From Spongilla lacustris (Eukaryota > Porifera > Demospongiae > Spongillida > Spongillidae): a DNA stretch of 64,000 nt. A program made the position numbers and the translations under genes. This document shows, piece after piece, positions 47,046 through 59,287 of this stretch; position 1 is the stretch's first letter; the number at the start of each line of letters is the position of its first letter. The notes beneath the pieces were generated by a model. The model was given only the letters and a program-made list of their open reading frames with translations. It searched no databases and had not been told where the DNA came from. Location: contig OX442416.1 in assembly GCA_949361645.1 (NCBI GenBank), positions 16,682,993-16,746,992 of the forward strand, in the 5' to 3' direction.

Positions 47046-47939
47046 AATTATTCCAACGGCAATTCAGGGTTGCCGAAAGTCAGGCCAGGGTCCGGCCTGA
47101 CAGCCCCGGCCTGTCAGGTCGGCCTGCCAGGTCAGTATTACTAATATATTCATAGCTAGCTATAGATTGTATGAATGGCCTTGAATGTTGCTTCAGTCAG
47201 ACTCATTTGTGCTGCGCACGAATCCACTTCAGGTACTCCACTTTTATCAGCTGTGCTTCCTCCAACTCCTATCTTTGGATACACAATTCAGACGAATTCG
47301 TAATTACCGTAGAGTATTGCCCCCCCCCCCCCCCCCCCCCCCCCCAGGAAAAAAAAAAAAAACAGGTCCCGCGTTTAAACGAGCGCATCGACGAAATCAT
47401 GAACGCAGCTGCATGCCATTCTTTAAAATCCTGCTGGAGTACTAGTTCTTTCCTGAAATGTTAAAACAGGTACGCGAAAGTTTTAACAATTACGTCGATA
47501 CGCGTACGTTTGTTAAACACGGGCCATTTTTTTCTGTGGGGGTGGATGGGGAGGGGGATATATCGCGGTACTCTAAAGTATTCGTCAGGTTGGAATTCCC
47601 ACTAGTTAGTAGTAAACAAAACACCAACTCTACTTCCATTGTTTGGTCTCATTTCAAGGTGTACAGAGTCTATATCTCTCATGATCATATGAAAGAACTC
47701 TAGCTGCTCAAAGCTAAAAAGCCCCCACTTGAACAGTAATTTACAATGTAGGTTCCCCCATTATCTGTGTCATGCACCACTCATATTTTACGTCATGAGT
47801 TGATCACAACTCCATGCATGAGCTGCACTTGCAACCTTATACATGTATAAGTACATGTACATTTTTGGTAACGACAAAGTGAGATTCTCATTCCCGTGTA
47901 CAACTGACCATGCCAAAGTACTCCATTATTTGCATGACT
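47046..47939. other. Intergenic sequence
   Basis: A short GC-rich minisatellite-like block (repeated GGCCTG(A/T)CAG, about 47085-47135) and a poly-C run near 47321-47345. No gene recognised. Confidence 0.45.
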
Positions 47940-49650
47940 TCTCTAATGCACCACGTACATGTTAATCACTTGGAACAGGAATCTATAACCCACATTGTAA
48001 CATAGGGTGCATGACCTTATGAGATCACAGTTGGTGTAAACCACAGCAGCAGGCTTTTCCCTGCAGGGAACTTTATAATACGTGTGACTAGACGGCCCAG
48101 CAAGTAATGTCTGAATTGCTTCATTCCGTACACCAATGCCAGACACTCTCGTTGGATGACACTATAGTTGGCTTCATGCAGATTTGAATAGCACCCAACT
48201 AACATATCCAATCACATAGCCATCTTGCTGCAGTATAGCACCTAACCCAACTGCACTTGCATCCGTTTGTAGCACAAATTGACAAACCTTGGGTACGTCA
48301 AAACAGGTGCACTTGTCAATTTTGACTTCAAGGTTCGAAAAGCTGCCTCACACTCAGTAGTCCAGCAAAATGGGTTGTCCTTCTGTGTCCGTTTGTGCAG
48401 AGGAGTTGCAATGTCCGAAAAGTGACAGATAAACTTCCGATAATAGGAAGCCAAACCTAAGAATTGCCGTACCTCTGTAACACTGCTTGGTGTGGGGCCG
48501 TTCATAAATTACGTCACACAAATTAAGGCTGTTTTGGACCCCCTCCCCCCCCCCCCCCCCCCCCTCCGTCACGGAACCGTCACAATAATCCTCTTCCCCC
48601 CCCCCCCCTCTTAATTACGTCACATTTGCTGCTCCCCCCCCCCCCCCCCCCTTCATGAATAATCATAAATCGCTTCGAGCGTGCATATATTTGGCCAGTT
48701 TCGCGCCGTAATGCAAGCAAAGCTCAAAGAAACAGTTTTCGCATGCGGGCAACTCCATTGAAGTCGACCACACTACTGTCAATAATATATCATACATCGT
48801 CGCAAGCATGAAGGTCTTCTTCATTCTAGGCCGCGTGGCTACCCGGCATAACTCCTTCGAGGTCAAAGTGATTTTTACCAATCCAGACTGCCTAGCCTGT
48901 TTCAGGCAGTCAGCTTTATCTCATCTCTGTGCCTCAGATAGGGCAGCAACTTTATGCGCGTGACTCTAATGTAATAATTACTCGGTTTGGTCAAACGCGC
49001 CGGTAGTCAGGCAATGCCCAACTAGGCAGCAACTAGCTCTTATAATTATTGGCTTGTCTTGCTTATGAATCACCATATTATGTTTCTTCAGCATCACGTT
49101 TAAAGCGAAATTAGAGAGGGCAGATCTTGCACGACCGGCCGAAAAATCAAATGCAAGTGGACTGCCTGGTACTGATGCCATCATCGAGCGCGTAGATCAA
49201 TATTACCCACGACATGAATCAATTTTAGTAACCGCTAAATACCATCGTGCATCATAGACCACGACAATGAATTTTAATTCAAAATGTGACATCACGCCAG
49301 CCTAAACCCCCCCTCCCCCCCCCCCCCCCGTCACAAACCGTCACAATTGTTCAGACCCCCTCCTCCCCCCCCCCCCCCCCCCTTTTGCGTGACGTAATTG
49401 ATGAACGGCCCCTGTTGGCCATTCCACCACTGCCTTCACTTTTGTCTCATCTGGAGTTACACCTGCTGCACAGAAGACATGTCCCAGATATGTCACCTGT
49501 GGCATTCCTATTTGACCTGTGGCATTCCTATTTGATGTTTTCTCTCTGTCGATCATTTGACATTTTCTCCCTCTCAGTGTCAGTCCTGCTGTCGGATTGT
49601 AAAAAGCTGGCCGCGGCATCACTGGTAGTGGGTTTGGAATTGGAGGCAAT
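47940..49650 (-). mobile_element. Ty3/gypsy-type retrotransposon pol relic, interrupted by a MITE
   Basis: Minus strand, 49650 to 49413: LTLRGRKC, then MPQVTYLGHVFCAAGVTPDE and TKVKAVVEWPT, the end of the gypsy RT. After the MITE, 48493-48300 continues SSVTEVRQFLGLASYYRKF, ATPLHKRTQKDNPFCW and LTSAPVLTYP, followed by 48200-48090 [20 protein letters not shown], typical RNase H. Several frame changes exist and a 20-bp tandem duplication lies at 49497-49536. No LTRs, integrase or gag were seen. Confidence 0.82.
48491..49415. mobile_element. 919-bp TIR element with 3-bp target duplication
   Basis: The element is 48494-49412. The ends are GGGGCCGTTCATAAATTACG and the inverted CGTAATTGATGAACGGCCCC. 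TGT flanks both sides (48491-48493, 49413-49415). Removing the element and one TGT restores the gypsy reading frame across the join. The interior has four poly-C tracts (about 48548-48564, 48596-48608, 48637-48651, 49313-49381) and no transposase; the 3-bp duplication suits a PIF/Harbinger-like mechanism. Confidence 0.87.
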
Positions 49651-50653
49651 CAACACCAATCAACGTGTGCACTTCTGGTTACTAGGCTGAAGTGGCTTTG
49701 TGGCTACATGTACGCTTAGTTACTTTGCTACTTGAGCCACTTAAAATTTTAATCATATACAGACAGAATACAGGACTGCATAAATTAAGTCACTTAAGCG
49801 GACCTGCAGTTTGAAAACCCATAACTATTTTCACTACAAAACTACCTTGTGACATGCATGTATAAATGATCTACCTCTAGCAAGGGACTCAAAACATATA
49901 TGGCAGTAAGTGCATGGTCACTACATGCACCCATATAAGTATACGGGGAGATCAAAACGGGGTTTTGGCATTTATTCCATTGAAGATCATCCCCTGTGGT
50001 ATACACCGTACCTTCTTCTCTTGAAGAGTTGTATCAGTAACGCTGCTATTTGCAATTGGAATAGCGTATCACTCAGTTCACAAAACCAGAGATCATATAT
50101 CGATACCCCGGGTTGATGACTGGCACTTACATGCATGACGTCCAGATCAATAACATTGCCTCATCTTCAAAGCTGCGCAATACTGTTTGCTGATTTTTTT
50201 TGTGAATCAACGAAGCATATACTCACAGCCAGTAGCATGAATGGCACTGATATTATAGTGTGACCTGTGTTTAGCGGGACTATACCTAGAATAGCATTGT
50301 TTAACTCTTTTGCTGCTAACGAACAACATATATGAATTTTTGGATCAAGGTTTCTCCGCAATAATGTTAGAGAAGCTTAGTTTGTCTGAAAGTCCTACGT
50401 ACATGTAGAACATCCACCCTGCAGACACAATCCGATTATGAAGCCACCAGCCTACATGTATAATATGTAGGTCTATATCTATTATCATAATTTCATTACT
50501 TGGCTACATTTATTTAGATCAATTCAACCTTATATTTGTCAAGTAAATAAAAGGGTGCATACATATTATACTGTTTGTATATTTTTCACGTCCATCTTTA
50601 TATATGCCAATGTCTGGAAATCTTCTATTATTAATGTATGTGTATTTAATATT
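49651..50653. other. Intergenic sequence
   Basis: No feature recognised. Confidence 0.4.
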
Positions 50654-51437
50654 TGGGACAGTGTCCAGCAAAATCGGGCATGTGGGGTTATAATTTTATC
50701 ACTATAAAAATTGCACGTTGTACTAAACAACATATCTTCACGACGGTACTACGTTTTCCTTTCAAATTTCGTACACTTGTTCCCACACCATTTCTCTGTG
50801 TGAGAATCGATTTTTGTGATGTACACCTTTTCTGTGCCGTGGATACAACAATCGTTAACCCTGCGGGTTAGAAATCCACATTTCTCCACGTACGAGTGTT
50901 GAAAACGCGTCAAATTCGGAGCGTGCATATAGAGGAGCCGTTACGGAGATACAGTTGAGCAAACTACAGGCACATTTTCCCGCTTGATTCGCACCAATGT
51001 TTTAATCACCGCCTTCCCATTCACTGAGCGGGACGCGATTTGCCAAAATCATTGGCGCGAATCAAGCGGGAAAACGTGCCCGTAGTTTGTTCAACTGTAT
51101 CTCCGTAACGGATGATATAGATATTAACGAACAGAACAAACCAATAGCTACAGGACACTTCTATGTGCAACCCGAATTTGACGCATTTTCAACACTCGTA
51201 CGTGGAGAAATGAGGATTTCTGACCCGCGGGGTTAACGAATGTTGTATCCACGGCACGGAAAATGTTTAGATCACAAAAATCGATTTTCAAACAGAGAAA
51301 TGGTGTGCGAACAAGTGTACGAAATTTGAAAGGAAAAGGTAGTACCGGCGCGAAGATGTGTTGTTTAGTACAACGTGCAATTTTTATAGTGATAAAATTA
51401 TAACCCCACAAGCCCGATTTTGCTGGACACTGTCCCA
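50654..51437. mobile_element. 784-bp fold-back element with nested smaller fold-back
   Basis: TGGGACAGTGTCCAGCAAAA starts the left arm and is inverted at 51437. The arms (~280 bp) share ATAATTTTATCACTATAAAA, GTACTAAACAACA, TGTACGAAATTTGAAAGG-type blocks and ACTCGTACGTGGAGAAA. Inside, 50937-51118 is a smaller fold-back (GTTACGGAGATACAGTTGA arms around GCGGGACGCGATTTGCCAAA) also present at 26560-26705 and 31560-31690. This shows one palindromic family nested in another. Confidence 0.78.
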
Positions 51438-53082
51438 TTTATATTTGTCAAATTGAACATCTGCACCATCCATAGTTACATCTTCATCGGCCAAGGTCAT
51501 TATACGTTAATCGGACGGTAAGTATTTCAGACCATCACCTCTTGCCGCTATACTATTGGAGTTATTATTTGTTCACATTGTGAATTACGACAATCCGTGA
51601 TCCTTCAATATAGTCGGTAAGAATTTACATTGACATGCACATGTATGCATGTACGTGCAACACATAAATGCATGTTTCCTTCCCTGTGCAAATTTTCCTG
51701 GCGTCGATTAAAGAAAGTAAGTTACCATGTATGCAAGTTATAGTTTCTTATACCGTATACCCATTATGTATGGTGGCGAACTTTATTTCTGGAAGATTGT
51801 AAGTGCATGCAAAGCTGTGTATACTGAATGACGTCTATTCTCTTTTCCGACACCATTTGCATTTCTGTCGGATGGCTTTTACTAGCCGATTCCAGTAAGT
51901 ACACACATTAAGACATTGTAATGATGTTAATTGTTACATTTGCATAGATTCGTGTAAGTTCTCAAATTGAAACATGATTAGTTATTGAAATAAGGTTACA
52001 AATGACTGTGCTCGGTGCTTCTCATCTGAAATAATCAGCGTGTAAGTAGGACCCAGAAGTATAATAATCTTGTTTACCTATTTATTCCCTTCGTTTGCTG
52101 TTTTCTGCTGCATTCAGACATTGTCGGTAAAGTGTACTGTCGATAACTAACCATGTTATGGTTTTTAAAAAATTCTCTTTGACACTCATTACATTGGCAC
52201 ATGCTGAATACTGCGTTATAAAGTTTGTAAGTTTGTTTCAGTGTGTAAAACTTACTCAGTTCATATGTAAGTCTGCAATTTTGTTGCAGTCTGAGTCCCC
52301 GAAGCACGTAAGAGTGTTTAAAAAAAAAAAATCACTATAACAAAGAAAATTAAAAATTGAAAATACATGTAGGTGGCAAGTCACCTAGGGGGGGGAAAAA
52401 TATAACTACGCAACTAAGGCCGTCGAATCAGGACATGTACATGTAAGTACTAAATATATTACTGAGTGTCTTGTATTGTAATGGTTGATCCGTCGTACAC
52501 TTGCCTGATGTGCGTGAAAATAGACGTATCAGTTCATATGTACAGTAATTGTTTTTTCTTTCACCTTTCCGACATGTACATGCAAACATCATTAAACATA
52601 TCTTCAATTGGTTCAGCACTGGGAAGGTAAGTACTGAACAAGAATAAGTCTTTTTATTCAATTTTGACCAGCCAGATGAATTTACTTAGTGCATCGATTT
52701 TAACATAAACTTCGTTATTGTACTTCTCAACTAACAAATATTATTGCAGCTTTTGTTTAATATTTAATAATTCAGTGATTTCCGTGCACCAGTCTGTCTA
52801 CACGTATAATTAAGTAGGTGGCAAGTAATAAAACGATAAAACACTTCGATCGTTTAAAACAACCAATATAATTCCATAAGTATGTATGACCTGCCGCAAA
52901 ACCTTTCCAGCACGTTGGATCCGTAGATTAACACTTTTTAAAAATATATTTTCTAATTACCTCATCTACAAATACGTTCATGTAGTACAACTTAGTGGTA
53001 ACCATGTTACACTAATTGAATAAATAATTTGTAATCAGCATGCAATGTTCAAGTTCAGAATTGAGAATTTTGGTTGGTTCAG
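51438..53082 (+). other. Upstream region of the ROCO gene, rich in GTAAG donor-like sites
   Basis: Twelve GTAAG matches lie on the plus strand at 51518, 51617, 51717, 51799, 51895, 51954, 52042, 52227, 52267, 52308, 52443 and 52627. No convincing coding exon is visible. The 5' exon(s) of the ROCO gene probably lie here or upstream because the first coding exon begins at an acceptor (TTGGTTCAG, to 53082). Confidence 0.45.
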
Positions 53083-56000
53083 GTGGGTTGGGATCCATAT
53101 CTACTTGTAAAATGTATACAATTTCCAATAGACTATCACAGAGCACTGAAACTAGGTGAAGTTGATGTAGCATATGGTAGGGTTGTATTAATTGGTGAAC
53201 CAGGAGCTGGGAAGTCTAGTTTGCTGAGAGCCATGATGAATCAGGCTCCTATGATGGTGGCAGAGAGTACTGTTATGGCTGATACTAAGGAGATTAAGAA
53301 TGAAGTAGAAAAGGTAGCCCCACATGAAGTGTGTATGAAGAAAAGTGATGGAACTCTAGAGTGGAAAAAGACTTCAATGAACACTGCTCAGTACTGGTGT
53401 GATCTAACTGAAGAGGATGAACTGAAGGAAATGGCAATTCTTGCCTCAAAAGTGATCAATGAACCCAGACGGCTGTTAGAAAAGATTGAGGATGCTTTTG
53501 CTGTTACAGTGTTTAGAAATGCCAAATTTGAACAGTCTGAACATAAGAATGACACTGCATTTGAAGAAGAAATCAATGCAGTGTATAGTGATATCACCCA
53601 AAGGGTTAAGGGTATGCTAAAGTCTGAACTTCCTGAATCTGACCAATACTTGAATGTGTGGGACTGTGGAGGACAAAGAGTATTTCTTGATGTTCTTACA
53701 CCATTTTTGACCTCTCGAACAATGTTCGTCATTGTCTTTGATGCTTCAAATGACTTAAATAAGAGAGTACCCATGGTATGGAATCATGAGGGTAAATCCA
53801 AAATAATAGAAACATTGAACATAACTAGGAAAGACCTACTGCTACAATGGATGTCTTGCATCAGTGCTTGTCTATCAGAAAAGGCTGAAAAATATTTTAA
53901 GGCGCAATGTTCCAAAGTGCATTTATGTCTATGTGAAGCTGAATGTAAGTGTACTACATGTAAATACAATGAAAGCCAAATTCCACCATACCCTCGCATT
54001 ATTGTGGTTGGAACACATAGCGACATGCTTGTGAATGAAAAGAAAGTTCAAATTATTCAAATGCTTGATTCTGAAAATGAAGGAAAGCCATTTTCAGATC
54101 AAGTGGAACAAACAATTTTACTTGACAGTACACGAAGAGGTGAACATGAAGATCCTGAAATAAAAATAGTAATACAAACTGTAACAAATTTTGTCAATGC
54201 AGCACTGCGCATACCTACTCCACTTGCATGGGTGCTTTTTCGTAAACTACTAACAAGAGTAGCCAAAGATAAACCAGTGCTTTCGGTCGAGAGAGTGGCA
54301 TTAATTGCTGATAAATGCTCCATAAACAATGCTGTACTCTTCAGTGTTCTAAGCTTTTACCATGAACTTGGAACATTTCTTCATTACAAAGAAATCAACC
54401 TTTTAAAGGATGTGGTGATTACCCAACCCGAATGGCTTGTAAAACACCTTGGAAAACTAATTGCTTCTGGTTCTGGCAGATCAGTTGGACCAAGAGAAGC
54501 ATGGCATCAGTTATGCAAGAGAGGCATTCTTGTGGAACCACTTTACCAGGAGGTGTGGAAAACTGATGGCATTATTGTTCCGCAAGCATTTGCAGATTTG
54601 TTGGAGCATTTTAACCTTATTGGGAAACTAAATACATCAGCAGCTCGCATGTATAAAGGAATGCAATATTTCATGCCATTGATGCTTCCTGTTTCCAAAA
54701 ATGATTACAACCACAATCTGCAAGACTCTGCTTACACAGCTGCTCCTTTGCACATCACTTTCAGCTCAACATATGTTCCCCCAGGATTCTTTGTGCGATT
54801 GGCAACACTACTGAGCACTACAGCAAATTTCACCATTATCTTTCATCAATCCATGTATTCCGATCAGATTGTATTTCAATATTCAGAAGATGAGGGCATT
54901 AATACAATTGATGACATTGCGATTGTTGCTTTGCAATCAAGTATTCGTGTAGACATTGCACGAAGATCCCCGTGTACTGATATCACAAAACATCACTTCC
55001 CAGCCGTCTGTCATTCTGTTATGATAAGGCTCCTTGGGGTGATCCACGATTTACAGCAGTGGTTTAAGTCTATTGATATTCAACCTGCTTTTGAATGCAA
55101 ATGTTCTGGTGGTCCACCTCACTTTTATACTATCTCACCTACTGATGACGCCACTAAAAGCTACCGCTGTCGCAGTAATAACATCGTTAACCTAGACCCT
55201 GACCAGCAACTTTGGGCAAAAATTCCCGACATTAAAGTAAATTAATGTGTCAATAGGTAGCAGTTTTGATTATTTCTCATTTCTCAGGAGAGAGAAGGTA
55301 TTTTATTTGAAGACGAGATAAAAGCATTAGTGAAAGAACTTGACATGGTGAATGCTAAGTTGTTAACCCAAAGGCTTGATACTAGTTTGCAGGATATGAA
55401 GGAAGCTCCAGATTTCAAAAAGTTATTGGAAGGAAAGGAGAAACAGGTTATTATTGGCCATTTAAACAGCATTGGTCTTTCAGTGGCAGCAAAGAGGTAG
55501 CTACATACTTGTATTGTGCACTTATTATGTTTTTTATGCATTCAGCATCAATATCACTCAACAGCATAATGTAAGATATAAATATTGTGCAAATGTATAA
55601 TACATGCAACATAACTCTGATATAGCTGCAGAATTCAAATTCTGATGATCTACAGCATTCAACAGAACCCCATAAAGGTTTGAAGGTGAGGACCAGTGGG
55701 ATATAATGGACACTTTCTGATGATGTCATGCATCTGTAATTTGGATTGAGGGGGTAACATTGCACCAAATCCAATGATCCACAGCAAGGGCGGATACAGG
55801 AATAATGAAACGGGGGGCTAGCAAGAAGGTTTGGGGGCTCTGCCCCCTGAAAAGATTTTGAGCATTGACCAAGGGCGGATCCAGCGAGGGGTCCTGGCGG
55901 TCCGGACCCTCCCCCCCATCCCCCTCAGGAACCACGATGAATATAATTACCCCAGTTGCGTGTGTATAAACGTGCTTCGTTCTTCTGTTTCTTGACTACA

Positions 56001-59000
56001 CGTCGGTAAAAAAAAAAAAAAAAAAACGTTCTTTGCATTCTTCGTGTACCATTGGCGTCGGATGGCAAGTTAGATAATTTAACCCAGCGGCGAAGCACGC
56101 ATGTTATTAAATTTAACTTCATCCCATCAACTTAAAAATTGTGTATGGCCCCCACCGCCACCCCCGTCCCACGCATTGTGCTCGATCATTTGAGCGTGTT
56201 GCGGTGGTTTACAGGGAAATAAACGCGTCGGTTTTGGATTTACATACGATTGTAAAATCCTCTGTAAAATGACTGTGTGATAGAACATTAAAATTGATTT
56301 GTGTGATTTTTTTTAATGTCCAATCACGCAATGATTCCACTGAAAATGATTTCACGCTTTTTTTTTTACTGTGGTTTCTCACTCGTGCTGTGTCCAACCA
56401 TGTGCTACTAGTGTAACGATAGCAGCAGCAGCAACTTAATATATATCAACAATACAAAAATACATCTTTATACATAGAATAGACAAGTCACATGATCAAC
56501 TGTTCTAGAATAGTAATGCGTCACATGCATACTATAGTTCGTTACACTAGTGTACGTGATTTTCTAGTCAAAATTATTACGAGTTTTCAAACAGCAGACT
56601 TTAATTTATGCCGATGTCGTATATTCTGCAGGATGTACAGGGGGCGAAATAGCTAGGCAAGCGTCATGCTGAATGATACTGTTCGTTGCTTGAAGTATAG
56701 CCCTAGAAACTCGCAAATAGAATTAAAAATAGAGCAAAATAATTAACTTCTATGAAAATCCACGTTTCTTTGAGACATCTAGAATCACAGACATACAGCG
56801 TCCCAGAATTCCAAACACAGATGTTAATTAAGGCAGTGCGATTACGGGGATACATACGGAACTGGCAAAATTTGTAACTTTATTCTATGCATGTGATGGA
56901 ATAAAATAGAAGTGCATGGACGCAAGTATAATTTGTGGCTTTAAGTTAAATCCGGTGCAAGCGGCTTAGCTGCACGTTTTTCCTTATCATTCAACCCTTG
57001 TTTCCCTGCTTTTACACCACTATTGCCTTTAAATCCTATATACCACCAACTTTCTCATAGAGAATGTTTTTATTTACTTGTATAAAAAGAAATTCAGCAG
57101 GTGCAACTATTGTTGTGCCATATACATGCATATAAGTGCATCGTATTAGGCCTGATGATTTCCTGAAATATTGTCGCGGAAGAGTTCACGGTTTTGAAGA
57201 TACTATGGTTAAACATGAGCCTTTTTTTTTTCTTTCGATGCAGAAGAGGGGCTTCTTGTATAGTGGCAAAATTACAACTCGAGCCACTTTGCATTCACCA
57301 CCCGTAAAAATCATGTTGGAATCATTTCGCGATCGACACATTAAAACTTGGTTCGACCCGTTTTATCCTGCTATTTTATGCCACTAAAAATGCATGTTCT
57401 GGTAAGTGGCTCCATCATTTCTTTGTAACTCAGTGTCATGCCGTGGAGCAAGAGCTATAGGCCGGATGGCTAGTTACTTCCTACCAGTTTGGCAACATAA
57501 GGAAACAGAATTCGCCACTCTACATCTCTCTCACCTATCCACCCAACCCCCTCCCGCGCCTTGCAGCATGATACTAAGCCTGAGGACAGTTTATGTGTTT
57601 GTTATGCATCGGGTGTTTTGCTTGTATGCAAGACTCTTAATTCAAATTCTAATACGATTATTACAAATTAGTAATTCATTTACCTTCTGTATACCTTGAA
57701 ATTCAATTTAAGTATGCAATTTCAAATAGTTTGAATCAAATGTTTCAAAATATTCCCATCATTGATTGGACTTTATCTCTGGTTAAGATTGATATTATCT
57801 GTTGCTCTATAGATACAAAATGGAAGTTTGACATGTAATTTTAATAGTATCATCTTTTATCTTTGTATCATATTTCAGGTTGCCTTGACTGAAATTGAAA
57901 TCAGAAGACTCCTAAAAGAAATTTCGCTTGAGAAGTATGATAAACTGTGCAAAGCTCTTGAAATTAAACAAAGTGTGGGTCAAGATTCAGATGATCGAGT
58001 GGTGACCCTTTGTAACTGGTCAACAAAGATGGCCAGCCAAGCCTGCAAGCATCTTGTGTATCATCTGAGGAGGATTGGGTTGTCAGATTTAGCTGAAAGG
58101 TATGTACAATACAATTGTAATGTTTGGTTATTTAATAATCATCTGCAAATCCTATAGGATTGAAAACAAAAATTTCATTAAAAAATGCACACCACAAACC
58201 CTTGTAAGGGACAGCTTAATATGAGCATGCAGCACACGTGTATGGCTCACCCTCTAACATTCCATTATCTCCCTTATTATGCCTCTTCTTTCCACCCACC
58301 CTTACACTTTCCTAATGCATTTTCTAACTGTTCTTACTTTCAAACTGTTTCACTTGTGTAAGTATCTCCATAACTCTGTAACTTCTCTCCATGAATTCAT
58401 GCATCCTCCACATATTCACTTCTGCACTCTCACTTTCTCTCCTTTGTTTCTTCTTTCCAAAATCATCAGGCATCCGAATCTTCAGTTTTAAGGGATGATG
58501 AAATTGTCCTATGTGCACAGCACCTTGGTGATCCAGCTGTTGACCTGTCAGTGTTGTGTTTTAATCTGGGGTTACTAAAGGATGAAGCCATTACAGCTAC
58601 ACCACTTTCATTACTAAGAGCTTGGAAGCAGAAGGAACCAACAAAGGCATTTAAGCATGTGCTCCTTAAGGCTCTTTCTGGCAGTGTAAAAACGGACAAA
58701 GCTCGACGATTGTAAGATAATCATCCTAAATAATCTTGTGTAACCAGGCTTATGGTACTTTGAAAATATGGCAGTGTCTGTGTTGAAATGTGCAGCTAAT
58801 CCAATATTCCTTACAACTGTTACAGTAATGGAAGGTCAAAGTTTAGATGCACAAGGACAATTTTGTAGTAGACATTTTACACTCGTAGATGAGTCAGAAT
58901 AAATTGACAACTTAAATATAAGTCCAGCTTTAGCCAGCTTTGTCGGACCAAATTAAAATAAATTTCTCTTTGTTCCACAGTCTCAATGGAGATGGGGCAG

Positions 59001-59287
59001 AAGTGCCTAATATGACATCCTTGATTAATGCAGTTGGTGAGTCATGTGCTTGTGCTTGGTACAAGCTTGGCCTCCAATTGGAAATATCCAAAGAATCACT
59101 GCAGATCATTGCGACAAATAATTCATCTCATGTAGAAAATGCCATGACAGAGATGTTGAAAAAATGGCTTGAGGAGTGTATCAGCCCCACATGGAGAGCT
59201 GTTGTGACTTCATTGAGAAAAATCAAAAAGAACAAGGAAGCGAACCTTATTGAGAAACAATACATTTTGGAAGAAGTTCAACCTTAA
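53083..59287 (+). CDS. ROCO-type GTPase with death-fold domains (5' end not found)
   Basis: The main exon 53083-55236 encodes about 718 residues: a Ras-of-complex GTPase with Walker A GEPGAGKSS (38-46), switch II WDCGGQ (about 193-198), MFVIVFDAS and G4-like GTHSD (about 310-314), then a COR-like region (FYHELGTFLHY, VVITQPEWLVKHLGKL) and a C-terminal CKCSGGPPHFYTI block. Donor GTAAAT leads over a 51-bp intron to death-fold exons at 55288-55496, 57879-58099 and 58470-58711 and a terminal death-domain exon 58981-59287 (AWYKLGLQLEISKESLQII, KKWLEECISPTWRAVVTSL). It should act as a cytosolic nucleotide-dependent switch recruiting death-fold partners. Exon phases do not allow all exons in series (see findings). 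A polyadenylation-like AATAAA lies at 59504. N-terminal repeats usual in ROCO proteins were not found. Confidence 0.78.
55288..55496 (+). CDS. Death-fold cassette A of the ROCO gene
   Basis: Acceptor TTTCTCAG, donor AG|GTAGCT. It encodes 69 codons plus two bases; helical pattern with EDEIKALVKELDMVNAKLL and ending IGHLNSIGLSVAAK. It resembles a short death-fold domain (DED/death type uncertain). If not spliced, translation stops at TAG two bases beyond the donor. Confidence 0.55.
55497..57878 (+). other. Intron with repeat debris between death-fold exons A and B
   Basis: Contains two GGGCGGAT(C/A) repeat starts (about 55789 and 55873), a poly-A run near 56009-56026 and a partial fold-back of the 44873 family at about 57000-57085. 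No coding exon recognised. Confidence 0.5.
57879..58099 (+). CDS. Death-fold cassette B of the ROCO gene
   Basis: Acceptor ATATTTCAG, donor AG|GTATGT. It encodes 73 codons plus two bases: LTEIEIRRLLKEISLEKYDK ... LCNWSTKMASQACKHLVYHL ending RRIGLSDLAE, typical of a death-fold domain's last helices. Its ending resembles that of cassette A (HLNSIGLSVAAK). Confidence 0.62.
58470..58711 (+). CDS. Death-fold cassette C of the ROCO gene
   Basis: Acceptor AATCATCAG, donor TT|GTAAGA. It encodes 80 codons plus two bases: DEIVLCAQHLGDPAVDLSVL, DEAITATPLSLLRAWKQKEP and FKHVLLKALSGSVKTDKARR. The pattern suits a death domain (short helices, W in the fourth helix region). The exon joins in frame to the terminal exon at 58981. 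Confidence 0.62.
58981..59287 (+). CDS. Terminal death-domain exon of the ROCO gene
   Basis: Acceptor TTGTTCCACAG. One base completes the previous codon, followed by LNGDGAEVPNMTSLINAVGE and a classical death domain (YKLGLQLEISKESLQIIATN, VENAMTEMLKKWLEECISP, TWRAVVTSLRKIKKNKEANL), ending at TAA 59285-59287. Confidence 0.75.
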
